Part shown: positions 50,222 to 58,450 of the stretch, piece by piece
Numbering within the stretch: the stretch's first letter is position 1
How the letters are laid out: each line of letters starts with the position of its first letter
Source: Arthrobacter sp. UNC362MFTsu5.1
GTDB taxonomy: Bacteria > Actinomycetota > Actinomycetes > Actinomycetales > Micrococcaceae
Reading direction: 5' to 3'
DNA: 58,920 bases
Assembly (NCBI RefSeq): GCF_000685965.1
Contig: NZ_JMLE01000027.1
Coordinates: 1-58,920 of the forward strand
Notes under the pieces: model-generated
Told to the model about the DNA's origin: nothing
What the model saw: the letters and a program-made list of their open reading frames with translations, nothing else
Databases searched by the model: none
Translations under genes and position numbers: made by a program

Positions 50222-51484
50222 CTAGGCATTTCCCTGATTTGTCACGGCGATTTCAACGTCGTCGGGGCGTTCGTTGACGAAGTACATGATGATCATGCCG
50301 AGGAAGGGGCCGGCGGCGAGCGTGATCAGAGCCGCCATGAAGGAATTGTCGGTTGCGGCGAAGACGGCGCCCACCGCCAGAGGGACCAGGACGCTTCCGA
50401 TTTGCCACATGGCGTTTGTTATTCCGGCAGCACCGCCGAGCACCCGGCTGCTCACGAGGCGGGGTACGAGGGCCACAATGAGCGGGAGGTAGCAGTATGC
50501 CCCGAGTCCGAGCAGCGGGGCGGCGATGAAGAAGGCTACGGCGTTGTCCAGCATGCCGAAGACGACGAGCATGACGGCGAAGCAGCCGAGGACGACCATC
50601 GCGGGAACCCTGCGGGCGCCGTTGAACTTGTCGGCGATCCAGCCGATAAGGGGTTTCCCCAGGACGCCGAGGGCTGCGTATATAGCCACGATGCCGCCGG
50701 CGATCGTCGGGTCGATGCCGTGCCCCTTGATCATGAGGGCGTTGGACCAGGTGATGAATCCATAGGTCCCCCAGAAGCCGCCGAATCCTGCCAACGCCAG
50801 GAGAAGAAGGTTCTTGTTGCGTCCGAGTTCGATAAGGACGGACCGGCCCTCCGCGCGGTTGGCCCTCTTGGCTACGACCGGGCCGGGCCTCAGCACGAGG
50901 TAGCAGGCGATGCCGGCCACGATGGAAACGCCTCCGAAAAGCAGGTAGGAGGCATGCCAGGAGTAGTGCTCGATGAGGTAGGGCACGGCGGTGTTCGCCA
51001 CCACGACGCCCAGCGACGTTGCCGAGGTGTAGATCCCCATTGCCTTGCCGAGTTCCTCGGGATGGAACCAGCTGGATATCAATTTGATGCCGGCGGCATA
51101 TTCGGCTCCGGCGAAGAGGCCGATGATCGCCTGGATGGCCATACCGGTCCAGGCGGATGTGGTGGACCCGAAGAGCATCATGGACGCTCCGGCACCTATG
51201 AGGGAAACCGCAATGAGTAGGCGTCCGCCAACCCTGTCGGTGAGGAATCCGGTGCCCGCGTTCGAGACGACGTAGCCAATGTAGTAAAAGGTGGCAAAAA
51301 GCCCGAGGCTTGCCAGGGGCACGCCGAGATCGTCTCCAATGAAGATCGACGCCGGACCCCACGTCGAACGGTCAACGGAAGTCATGGTGAAGGCCAGCCA
51401 GCAAAGGACTAGGACCAGCCAGCGGTAAGGGCGCCTGGATGGATCGAGATCGGTGGAGACGCGGGCAGGGTCAAGGGCAGTCAT
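50222..51484 (-). CDS. MFS transporter of the aromatic/organic-acid module
   Basis: A 420-residue, 12-helix major-facilitator carrier. Family segments are TSVDRSTWGPASIFIGDDLG, FYYIGYVVSNAGTGFLTDRVGGR (the loop 2-3 motif) and AIIGLFAGAEYAAGIKLISSWF. Its closest types move monocarboxylates or aromatic acids, so it probably imports the substrate of the Rieske oxygenase encoded nearby. I chose ATG 51484 (MTALDPARVS); the frame stays open to 51571 but adds a non-hydrophobic, Cys/Arg-rich extension. The upstream gap contains TTTGCGYG-type motifs also seen at the Rieske promoter. Confidence 0.86.
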   Translation of the reverse strand: MTALDPARVSTDLDPSRRPYRWLVLVLCWLAFTMTSVDRSTWGPASIFIGDDLGVPLASLGLFATFYYIGYVVSNAGTGFLTDRVGGRLLIAVSLIGAGASMMLFGSTTSAWTGMAIQAIIGLFAGAEYAAGIKLISSWFHPEELGKAMGIYTSATSLGVVVANTAVPYLIEHYSWHASYLLFGGVSIVAGIACYLVLRPGPVVAKRANRAEGRSVLIELGRNKNLLLLALAGFGGFWGTYGFITWSNALMIKGHGIDPTIAGGIVAIYAALGVLGKPLIGWIADKFNGARRVPAMVVLGCFAVMLVVFGMLDNAVAFFIAAPLLGLGAYCYLPLIVALVPRLVSSRVLGGAAGITNAMWQIGSVLVPLAVGAVFAATDNSFMAALITLAAGPFLGMIIMYFVNERPDDVEIAVTNQGNA

Positions 51485-51626
51485 GTGTATCCCATTCTGA
51501 AGGGGCGTCGTTGCCGCGGGACATCGCGAAAACAAGAATTTGCGTGTGATGAATATAACCATCCTGCGCACCGGATATCAACCTTTTTTGTCCGCATAGT
51601 GTCATTTTGCGCGTAAGACGGACGCT

Positions 51627-53222
51627 TCAGATGTTCAGACCATCCCTCAAATCCATCATGAACTCGTCGGCGGCGTCCCGTAAGGCCGGCAGGAAATTCT
51701 CGGTCATGTCCCGGTCAGCGGTAGTGGCTTCGTGGACTGAGGCGCTCATGGCCGCTACAACCTCGCCTCTGCGGTTCCGAAGGGGGACCGCAACAGCGCG
51801 TATTCCGGCCTCGAGCAATTGGTCAACGTAGCTCCAGCCCTGCTCTCGAACTGCCGCCAGTGTGACCTCGAGGTCTGCCAGGCCATTGCCGGCCCTGTCC
51901 CTGCCCGCGGAACGCTTGGCGTCTTTGAGGCCGGCGGCGGGCAGAAGGGACAGGAGAACCTGGCCCATGGCCGTGCGCTCTGCTGGAACCCGGGTGCCCG
52001 GGCGAATGTTCACTATCAAGGGACTCGGTGCACTGGCCCTGGCTACGTAGCGCAGGTCCATGCCGTCCAGAACGCCGATGGAAACCGAGGCCCCGAGCTT
52101 TCGCGCCAAGGCTTCGAGGCGGGGTTTGGCCACGTCTGCTAGCGAAAGCCGGGACAGCAGGGAGTACCCCAGCTCCAGGACCAGGGGAGTTGGGGCGTAG
52201 CTGCGCCCTTGCTGTTCAAGGTAGCCAAGTGAGGCCAGGGTCAGGACGAAGCGACGCGCCGCCGAGCGCGGGAGCCGGCACCGCTCGGATATTTGCGCCA
52301 GATTCATGGCCGGGTGGCCTTCATCGAAGGCGGTGAGGATGCACAATCCTCGTTCTACCGATTGGATTACATCCGATGGACGCACCTTGGGGCGAGTGGC
52401 GGTGGAAGGTGCCATCACGGACCTGGCCGGAGCTGTCCCGGAAGCCGGCCAGAGGGCGGCCGCGGTTCGTTCCGCGGCGGACTGGAGCAGGGGAACGAAG
52501 TCGTTCTCGAGTACCCGGGTGTCCACGCGCGTGGCGTGCGCGGCAATGTTCAGGGCGGCGATGATCCGACCCTCCGGGTCATACAGGGGAACGGCCACTG
52601 ACCGGATTCCCGGCGTCAACTCCTGATCGGCCACCGTCCACCCACGCCCGCGGGCTTCCTCGATCCGCTCCCGCACGTAGCCGGGCTCGAAACCAGGGCT
52701 GGGTTCCATGGACGAAAGGTAGTCCTCGAGTTCGTCCGGAGCGAGATCGCCCAGCAGAACACGGCCGGTGGCCGTACTGTGTGCGGCGACGCTGGTGCCG
52801 ACGGTGATGTTTGCGGTGACGATCCTGTCGGCGGCCACCCGGGCGGCGTAGTAGACGCGACGCTTGTGGAGCACGGTCAGGGAAGCCGTTTCCCCCACCG
52901 CGCGGACGAGCTCGTCCAGATGGGGGTGGGCGGCGTCCGGCAGCGGATTGCTGCGAAGGTATGCGTCACCGATCGCGAGTACCCCGGGGGTCAGCGTGTA
53001 CCCCTCCGCCGACTGGCTTGCGTAGCCCAGGTACTCCAACGTCAGGGCGAACCTGCGTGCCGCGGTGCGGGTGATACCGACAAGCGACGCCACGTCTGCG
53101 ACGGAAAGCGGTTCTTCCCGCGCACTGAATGCCCTGAGGACCGACAGGCCCCGTTCCAGAGAGTCCACATAGTCCGGGTCTGTGGCCGCGAGCTCTGCGG
53201 CGACCGGCATTGATGCATTCAC
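51627..53222 (-). CDS. Tandem IclR-family transcriptional regulator (two fused IclR units)
   Basis: A 531-residue protein holding two complete IclR regulators in one chain. The first unit has a winged helix (VDSLERGLSVLRAFSAREEP, VADVASLVGITRTAARRFAL) and an effector domain (TGRVLLGDLAPDEL, ALNIAAHATRV). After the linker PARSVMAPSTATRPKVRP the second repeats it (IQSVERGLCILTAFDEGHP, LPRSAARRFVLTLASLGYL, then MGQVLLSLLPAAGL, AAMSASVHEATT). Single IclR proteins are about 260 residues. The start is uncertain between GTG 53222 and ATG 53210; the frame is open to 53357. It is divergent from the Rieske oxygenase gene and probably controls this module. Confidence 0.88.
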   Translation of the reverse strand: MNASMPVAAELAATDPDYVDSLERGLSVLRAFSAREEPLSVADVASLVGITRTAARRFALTLEYLGYASQSAEGYTLTPGVLAIGDAYLRSNPLPDAAHPHLDELVRAVGETASLTVLHKRRVYYAARVAADRIVTANITVGTSVAAHSTATGRVLLGDLAPDELEDYLSSMEPSPGFEPGYVRERIEEARGRGWTVADQELTPGIRSVAVPLYDPEGRIIAALNIAAHATRVDTRVLENDFVPLLQSAAERTAAALWPASGTAPARSVMAPSTATRPKVRPSDVIQSVERGLCILTAFDEGHPAMNLAQISERCRLPRSAARRFVLTLASLGYLEQQGRSYAPTPLVLELGYSLLSRLSLADVAKPRLEALARKLGASVSIGVLDGMDLRYVARASAPSPLIVNIRPGTRVPAERTAMGQVLLSLLPAAGLKDAKRSAGRDRAGNGLADLEVTLAAVREQGWSYVDQLLEAGIRAVAVPLRNRRGEVVAAMSASVHEATTADRDMTENFLPALRDAADEFMMDLRDGLNI

Positions 53223-53326
53223 ACTCTCGAATCTAGACCATCGCCCGTCCGGCCAATGGAAGTGCCGCCGCTGCGCATTGCTTGACGGACCAAAGAGACC
53301 CATGCAACACTTCATTGACCGAATAA

Positions 53327-53340
53327 CGCGCAAGTGCGCG
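53327..53340. promoter_or_regulatory. GC-rich palindrome in the IclR / Rieske divergent promoter
   Basis: CGCGCAAGTGCGCG is a perfect palindrome with centre AG. It is 47 bases upstream of the Rieske gene start and close to the IclR gene on the other side. The reverse strand reads TTTGCGCGCACTTGCGCG. TTTGCG-type half-sites recur upstream of the MFS gene near 51540 and 51605. It is a candidate IclR operator. Confidence 0.4.
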
Positions 53341-53386
53341 CAAATCGGATATATCAAAGATTTCGACTTACATCGGAAGGCCCACA

Positions 53387-54670
53387 GTGCTCACTTCAGA
53401 TCAAAACGTCTTGCTGACCCAGACCGGCCCGGAAACGCCCATGGGGCGCCTGTTCAGGCGGTATTGGTTCCCTGCTCTCCTCGCCGAGGAACTCCCCGAG
53501 GCGGACTGCCCCCCGGTGCGCGTCCAACTCCTGGGTGAGAAGCTCATAGCCTTCCGAGACACTTCCGGCCGGCTGGGCCTGTTGGACGAGTTCTGCGCAC
53601 ACCGGACCGCTTCCCTGTACTTCGGACGCAATGAGGAAAACGGCCTCCGGTGTGCCTACCACGGGTGGAAGTACGACGTGGAGGGCAACCTGGCGGACAT
53701 GCCGTCCGAGCCGGAAGCCTCCAAGTTCAAATGCCGGATCAAGCAGAAGTCATATCCCCTCGTGGAACGGGGAGGCGTGCTCTGGGCATACATGGGTCCC
53801 GGGGAGCAGATGCCGGACCTTCCGGAACTCGAATGGGCCCTCCTCGGCGACGGGCAGCGCTTCATTTCCAAGCGCCTCCAGGAAACCAACTACCTCCAGG
53901 CCATGGAGGGTGGCATCGACTCCAGCCACGTTTCCTTCGCCCACCGCTTCAACCTCGACGATGACCCCATGCACTCCGGAACGGCCGGCAATGAGTACAT
54001 CAAGGCTGACACCCGTCCGAAGTTCGAGGTCGCCGAAAGCGACGGCGGCTTGTTGATCGGTGCCCGGCGCAACGCAAACGAGGAAGAGTTCTACTGGCGC
54101 ATCACCCAGTGGATCATGCCCTTCTATACGATCATTCCGCCGTTCGGCACCCACAACCCCATGGGCGGGCACGCCTGGGTCCCGATCGATGACACCACGT
54201 GTTGGGCCTGGTCCTGGAACTACCACCCGACGCGCGACCTGCGCGAGGACGAGCTGGAACAGATGCGCAACGGCGACGGCATCCACGCCAAATACATTCC
54301 GGGAACCTATCGGACGCTCGCCAACAAGGACAACGACTACCTCATGGACCGCGAGGCCCAGAAGCAGAACAAAACCTTCTCCGGGATCGAGGGCATCGCC
54401 GCGCAGGATTTCTCCCTGCAGGAAAGCATGGGCGACATCGCAGACCGCACCAAGGAGCGGCTGGGCACCTCCGACGCCGCCATCATTCTGGCACGGCGCC
54501 GCCTGCTCGCAGCGCTGGACTCCATGGAGGACGAGGCCCTCCCGGGCATCAGCACCGCAGACCAGCGTGTGCGCTCGACGTCCGTGTTGCTCCCCAAGGA
54601 CGTGCCGTTCCATGAGGGTGCCCAGCAGGCCATCCAGGTGGTCCCCGGAACTGACTTCGTTTCCATCTAG
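53387..54670 (+). CDS. Rieske non-heme iron oxygenase, phthalate-dioxygenase type
   Basis: A 427-residue aromatic-ring oxygenase alpha subunit. The Rieske cluster ligands are Cys70/His72 (FCAHRT) and Cys89/His92 (CAYHGW). The mononuclear iron site is in GGIDSSHVSFAH, with His181 and His186. The start LTSDQNVLLTQTGPETPMG and RRYWFPALLAEELPE are typical of the phthalate 4,5-dioxygenase / 3-chlorobenzoate / vanillate demethylase group, which uses a single reductase. The ferredoxin-reductase three genes downstream fits that. The substrate is not determinable; an aromatic carboxylate or an O- or N-methyl compound is likely. Confidence 0.92.
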   Translation: MLTSDQNVLLTQTGPETPMGRLFRRYWFPALLAEELPEADCPPVRVQLLGEKLIAFRDTSGRLGLLDEFCAHRTASLYFGRNEENGLRCAYHGWKYDVEGNLADMPSEPEASKFKCRIKQKSYPLVERGGVLWAYMGPGEQMPDLPELEWALLGDGQRFISKRLQETNYLQAMEGGIDSSHVSFAHRFNLDDDPMHSGTAGNEYIKADTRPKFEVAESDGGLLIGARRNANEEEFYWRITQWIMPFYTIIPPFGTHNPMGGHAWVPIDDTTCWAWSWNYHPTRDLREDELEQMRNGDGIHAKYIPGTYRTLANKDNDYLMDREAQKQNKTFSGIEGIAAQDFSLQESMGDIADRTKERLGTSDAAIILARRRLLAALDSMEDEALPGISTADQRVRSTSVLLPKDVPFHEGAQQAIQVVPGTDFVSI

Positions 54671-54693
54671 ACCGAACCAACTAGGAGTTCCGC

Positions 54694-55863
54694 ATGAAAG
54701 ACCACGGTTCCACGGTTGCGTCTCCGGACCCGGCCGCGACGCTGACAGCGCCCCTTCCTGATGCTGTCAGGGCCGCCGTCTCGTTGCCTGATTCGACCAC
54801 CACGGTCCAAGCGATTGATCCGAGACTGGCCACGAGCGCCGCAGGCTGGCTCAAGGTGGAATCCTCCGCGCTGTGCGGGACCGACCTGGACCTGTACCAG
54901 CAAGGCCTGGGCCATCCCACAGTGATGGGCCACCACGTCATTGGCGAAATCGTCTCCCTCACCCCGGTCATGCAGTGGTCGTGGGACGTCGAGGTCGGCG
55001 ACAGGGTGGCACTGGAGGAATACCTCCCCTGCGGACTGGCCACCTGTGATGCCTGCTCAAAGCCGGAGGTCTACCGTTTCTGCCCGGATGCAGATCTATG
55101 GGGCGGCCAGCGCCGGGTTGGGATGCTCGGAATCCACGAAGGTTCAGGTCTCCATGGCGGCAATGCCGAATACATGGAACTGTCGACCCGGACCGTACTC
55201 CACAAACTGCCCCGGGACCTGGACTCGAACCTCGCCGCCTGGACCCAACCCTTCGCCAACGCGGTCGATTGGGTCGTCAACATCGGCGGCGCCACGAGCG
55301 GATCGCGCGTAGCCATCATTGGACCGGGCTACCACGGTGTCGCCGCGGTGGCAGCCGCCAGGGCGGTCGGCGTCCAGGAGATCGTCGTGCTGGGACGCAA
55401 CTCGCGCACCAGCCGCGACCGCCTGGAGATTGCCGAGGCCATGGGCGCATCCATCATCGTCAACGATGACCTCGGGTTAACTTCCGCGGCCTTGGGCCGG
55501 CATGGACAGCGGAACGGATTCGACGTCATCGTCGATACGGTCGGTCTGGGTGGACCGGCCCTGCAAACCACAGAACACCTCCGAAAGCTGGGACGCCTGA
55601 TCCTCGCCGGCCTGGGAGATACTCCCGTTGCAGAGGTGAACCTGAAGACCCTTGTCCGGGGCGCGTCGGGCGTCGTCGGCGTACGCGGCCGTTCTCCGGA
55701 GGCCGTTGCCAGGAGCATCGAACTTCTTGCCGCCGGAGACACGGGCTTGGAACACGTGCCCAGCATCGACGTCGGGCTGGAAGGGGTCGACGAACTCTTC
55801 CGGTCCCTTCTGGACCGGACAGGCCCCAGTAGCCCTCACATCGTCGTTCGACCTTCGCCCTGA
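54694..55863 (+). CDS. Zinc-dependent alcohol dehydrogenase-like oxidoreductase (MDR family)
   Basis: A 389-residue medium-chain dehydrogenase. Catalytic zinc ligands are Cys61 (ALCGTDLDLY), His80 and Glu85 (MGHHVIGEIV). The structural-zinc lobe is CGLATCDACSKPEVYRFC. The NAD-binding motif is VAIIGPGYHGVAAVAAARAVG, a variant of GxGxxG. The first 40 residues are a non-conserved extension. It starts 23 bases after the Rieske gene and is probably cotranscribed. It may oxidise a dihydrodiol or an alcohol derived from the Rieske product, which is inference. Confidence 0.88.
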   Translation: MKDHGSTVASPDPAATLTAPLPDAVRAAVSLPDSTTTVQAIDPRLATSAAGWLKVESSALCGTDLDLYQQGLGHPTVMGHHVIGEIVSLTPVMQWSWDVEVGDRVALEEYLPCGLATCDACSKPEVYRFCPDADLWGGQRRVGMLGIHEGSGLHGGNAEYMELSTRTVLHKLPRDLDSNLAAWTQPFANAVDWVVNIGGATSGSRVAIIGPGYHGVAAVAAARAVGVQEIVVLGRNSRTSRDRLEIAEAMGASIIVNDDLGLTSAALGRHGQRNGFDVIVDTVGLGGPALQTTEHLRKLGRLILAGLGDTPVAEVNLKTLVRGASGVVGVRGRSPEAVARSIELLAAGDTGLEHVPSIDVGLEGVDELFRSLLDRTGPSSPHIVVRPSP

Positions 55864-55892
55864 TCAGCGAAACCCAAACCTAAAGGAAGCCC

Positions 55893-56420
55893 ATGACCCA
55901 CCTGACGTCGCGCGCCTACTACAAGGCCCGCATCCTTCTTGTCCCATTGGGGCCCTCAGGCGCCGCACTCGTCTCGACAATGTCCGATGCGGGCCTGCGG
56001 GAAGTCCTTGTTGCGGCACCCGCCAGCCATCCCGACGGCGCACTACTCCGCGAGGTCGGCGCACCGGAGACCGAACTGTCCACGGAAACCGTCAGCGACC
56101 TTGCGGCCAGCACGGACATGATGGTGTTTCTAGGATCGCGCCTCGAGGAGACCCCCGACGACTTCGTTGCTGCCATGGCCACTGCGGGACGGAACCAAGG
56201 AACACTCCTCGCAGGCGTTCTCGTCGCCGTCGGCGGCTGGGATTCCGAACCCGGTTCGACCTCCATGACCGTGCTCCGCCGTGAACTCGACATGCTCGTC
56301 ACTGTGAGAAAATCTGACCTCGCCCGCGACTTCATCGAGGTCCTCAAAGGCGGAACCAGGGAAGCCATTCCCGGCAAACTCTTCCAATACCCCACTACCG
56401 GAGCCCCCCATGCCCAATGA
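55893..56420 (+). CDS. Protein of unknown function in the oxygenase operon
   Basis: A 175-residue protein that I do not recognise. It alternates hydrophobic strands and helices: ARILLVPLGPSGAALVSTM, then LREVLVAAPASH, then STDMMVFLGSRLEE, GTLLAGVLVAVGG and LRRELDMLVTVRKSD. The order of these segments recalls a Rossmann-like or FtsZ/tubulin-like amino domain, but no GGGTGTG loop is present, so nucleotide binding is doubtful. It starts 29 bases after the dehydrogenase gene and overlaps the reductase start by 11 bases, so it is translated with the oxygenase system. It may be an assembly or substrate-channel factor; this is a guess. Confidence 0.8.
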   Translation: MTHLTSRAYYKARILLVPLGPSGAALVSTMSDAGLREVLVAAPASHPDGALLREVGAPETELSTETVSDLAASTDMMVFLGSRLEETPDDFVAAMATAGRNQGTLLAGVLVAVGGWDSEPGSTSMTVLRRELDMLVTVRKSDLARDFIEVLKGGTREAIPGKLFQYPTTGAPHAQ

Positions 56421-57387
56421 CACGTTCGACCTCGTTGTGCGGGGCCTGCGCCAGGAATCCACCAGCGTCATGTCCCTCGAACTGGCCCTTCCCGACGGCA
56501 GCGCCCTCCCCAAGTGGCAGCCCGGCGCCCATCTGGACGTCGTGCTCCCGTCCGGCCTGGTCCGGCAGTACAGCCTTTGCTCCGACCCGGGCGATCTCCA
56601 GAAGTATCGTCTCGCCGTCCTTCGCGAACCGGATGGGCGCGGAGGCTCTGAGGAACTTCACTCCGAAACACGCCTCGGCACAAAACTGGCAGCGCGCGGA
56701 CCACGCAATCACTTCAGCATGGAGGGTGGCGCAACCCACTACCTCCTGGTCGCAGGCGGCATCGGCATCACACCCATCCTGGCCATGGCAAAACAACTCA
56801 TGGCCGCAGGCAAGAGCACGCGGCTCATCTACTGCGGATCCAGCCGCCAAACCATGGCATTCGTCGACGAGCTCCAGGAAATCATGGGAGATTGCCTCGC
56901 GCTCTACCCAAGAGACGAGCGCGGCCGGGCCGACCTACTCGCCGAAATCAAGAAGGCTCCCGCTGGAACCGCCGTCTACGCGTGCGGACCGGAACGACTC
57001 ATTGCCGACCTTAAAAGCATCACGCTGGATACCTTGGGTGCAGACGCCTTCCATGCGGAACTCTTTGCCGCCGCAACGCCGCCTGCGAGCACCGGAGACG
57101 CAACGGAACCAGCAGCAGACGCACCCTTTGAAATCGAGCTGCGGAAATCCGGCTGCACGCTTACCGTTCCACCGGAAAAGTCCATCCTTGATGTTGTACT
57201 CGAAGTGAACCCCTCCTTCATGTCCTCCTGCGAGGAAGGGTTTTGCGGGACCTGCGAAACCAAGGTCCTAGAGGGCGAAGTCGAGCACCGGGACACCATC
57301 CTATCTGCAAAGGAACGGGCCAGGAACGACACCATATTCATCTGTGTCAGCCGTTCCAAGTGCCCGAAACTGGTCCTGGACGCCTAG
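56410..57387 (+). CDS. Phthalate dioxygenase reductase-type flavin/iron-sulfur reductase
   Basis: A 325-residue single-chain reductase that would pass electrons from NAD(P)H to the Rieske oxygenase. The flavin-binding domain is WQPGAHLDVVLPSG and RQYSLCSDPGD. The NAD-binding domain begins LVAGGIGITPILAMAKQL and ends YACGPERLI. A plant-type [2Fe-2S] domain forms the carboxy end, with Cys274, Cys279, Cys282 and Cys312 (SCEEGFCGTCE, IFICVS). Order FMN-NAD-FeS is that of phthalate dioxygenase reductase and vanillate demethylase VanB. Confidence 0.93.
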   Translation: MPNDTFDLVVRGLRQESTSVMSLELALPDGSALPKWQPGAHLDVVLPSGLVRQYSLCSDPGDLQKYRLAVLREPDGRGGSEELHSETRLGTKLAARGPRNHFSMEGGATHYLLVAGGIGITPILAMAKQLMAAGKSTRLIYCGSSRQTMAFVDELQEIMGDCLALYPRDERGRADLLAEIKKAPAGTAVYACGPERLIADLKSITLDTLGADAFHAELFAAATPPASTGDATEPAADAPFEIELRKSGCTLTVPPEKSILDVVLEVNPSFMSSCEEGFCGTCETKVLEGEVEHRDTILSAKERARNDTIFICVSRSKCPKLVLDA

Positions 57388-57456
57388 CCCCAGGGATCGG
57401 AAGAGAGGCCTTGCGGCAAGAGACTTGAAGCGGCTTTAATGGGACCCGCCGGGCCG

Positions 57457-57735
57457 TCAGCGTTGGATCCGGGCGGAGCGCGCCAGTCGGATCATGCGCT
57501 CTTGCAGGTCTTCGGCCTCGGGCCGGGTGAGGCCCAACGTATCCAGGATGGCGCCGGGAACGGTAACGGCTTTGTCCCGCAGCGCGGCCCCCTCGGGAGT
57601 CAGCGCCACTGCCAGGGATCGTTCATTTCCCTCGACCCGTTGACGTGTGAGGTACCCGTGTCCCTCAAGCCGGTTGAGCAAGGGAGAAAGAGTTGCAGAC
57701 CCACGCAACAGCGTCTGGCTAAGGGATGCTGCCCC
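57457..57735 (-). pseudogene. Truncated MarR-family regulator (OhrR-like), 5' part missing
   Basis: The longest open frame encodes 83 residues ending at 57457 (LRGSATLSPLLNRLEGHGYL, then VEGNERSLAVALTPEG). This is the second half of a MarR winged helix plus the dimerisation helix. Similarity continues a few codons upstream (ASLSQTL) to an in-frame TGA near 57733. The amino-terminal third of a normal 140-residue MarR protein is absent. The remnant lies in the region between the oxygenase operon and orphan genes, suggesting a deletion or insertion here. It could still be translated from TTG or GTG, but it would be non-functional as a regulator. Confidence 0.7.
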
Positions 57736-57790
57736 GATTCGTCAGGTTTGGGTGTAGTTCACTCTGACGGCAGTGAGGCGAAGCCCCCAG

Positions 57791-58129
57791 TTATCTCAGT
57801 AGCTGCAACGACTTGCAGTCGTGGAAGTGAAAAGCCCTCCTGTCGTTCAGGTTGTCCCTTATCCAAATAATGAGTCCGTCGCGTGTTTTTGACTCCACCG
57901 ATCCAACAACCCATTGCCCAGTCCTTGCCTCTTGACATGACACGACGTCCTCAGGGCGGAGACCTGTCCAAGTCAGCAGGGGCTGCTTCTCGACCTCCTC
58001 CTGTTGTTGTCCCTCGATTAGGTACGGGAGGCTTTCTTGCTGTTTGGCGTGAGATTCTTTCGGCAAATCCACGACATCCGGCTTGGATAGTTTCGTCGGG
58101 TCTTGGCAAAACACCCTCCTGCTCCTCAC
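57791..58129 (-). CDS. Hypothetical protein (112 aa)
   Basis: A 112-residue protein with no recognised domain. It has a polar amino half (SKPDVVDLPKESHAKQQESL) and a small compact carboxy half with alternating strands (TGQWVVGSVESKTRDGLIIW, then RRAFHFHDCKSLQLL). Its GTG overlaps the stop of the preceding 67-residue gene by four bases, so they form a two-gene unit. A second GTG (VFCQDPTK) preceded by GGAGG would shorten it by five residues. Confidence 0.6.
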   Translation of the reverse strand: MRSRRVFCQDPTKLSKPDVVDLPKESHAKQQESLPYLIEGQQQEEVEKQPLLTWTGLRPEDVVSCQEARTGQWVVGSVESKTRDGLIIWIRDNLNDRRAFHFHDCKSLQLLR

Positions 58130-58329
58130 AGCAAATCCGCTTCCTGGGTAAGGCCAAAAGCAACACCGGGGCTGATGGCGACAGTAAATGTTGCAAAGTC
58201 GACCCTGGTTACGAGAATCCCGCAGTCAGTTGCTTCTCTGCGGAGCAGTGAAATGGCCTGCTCCAATTGCCGGTCTCTCGAAGCGCGGTCCTCGACGCTG
58301 ATAGTAATCTCTGACGTTTCGTTCGACAT
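58126..58329 (-). CDS. Hypothetical protein (67 aa)
   Basis: A small protein starting MSNETSEITISVEDRASRDR and ending FGLTQEADLL. It contains a helical block RQLEQAISLLRREATDCGI and a beta strand TRVDFATFTVAISPGVAFG. AGGAG seven bases before the ATG is a strong ribosome-binding site and supports a real gene. Its stop overlaps the next gene. Lower-GC codon choice and orphan status hint at transfer. Confidence 0.65.
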   Translation of the reverse strand: MSNETSEITISVEDRASRDRQLEQAISLLRREATDCGILVTRVDFATFTVAISPGVAFGLTQEADLL

Positions 58330-58450
58330 GGGCTGCTCCTTTCAGTTGCCTGATGGGGCGCCCGCTGGGGGCAGCTAATTTCAGGTACGAAATCCTCCTG
58401 AGGGCCCCCGCCGCACCGCATATGAGCTGGGTCGTGGGGGCGTTTGGTTC

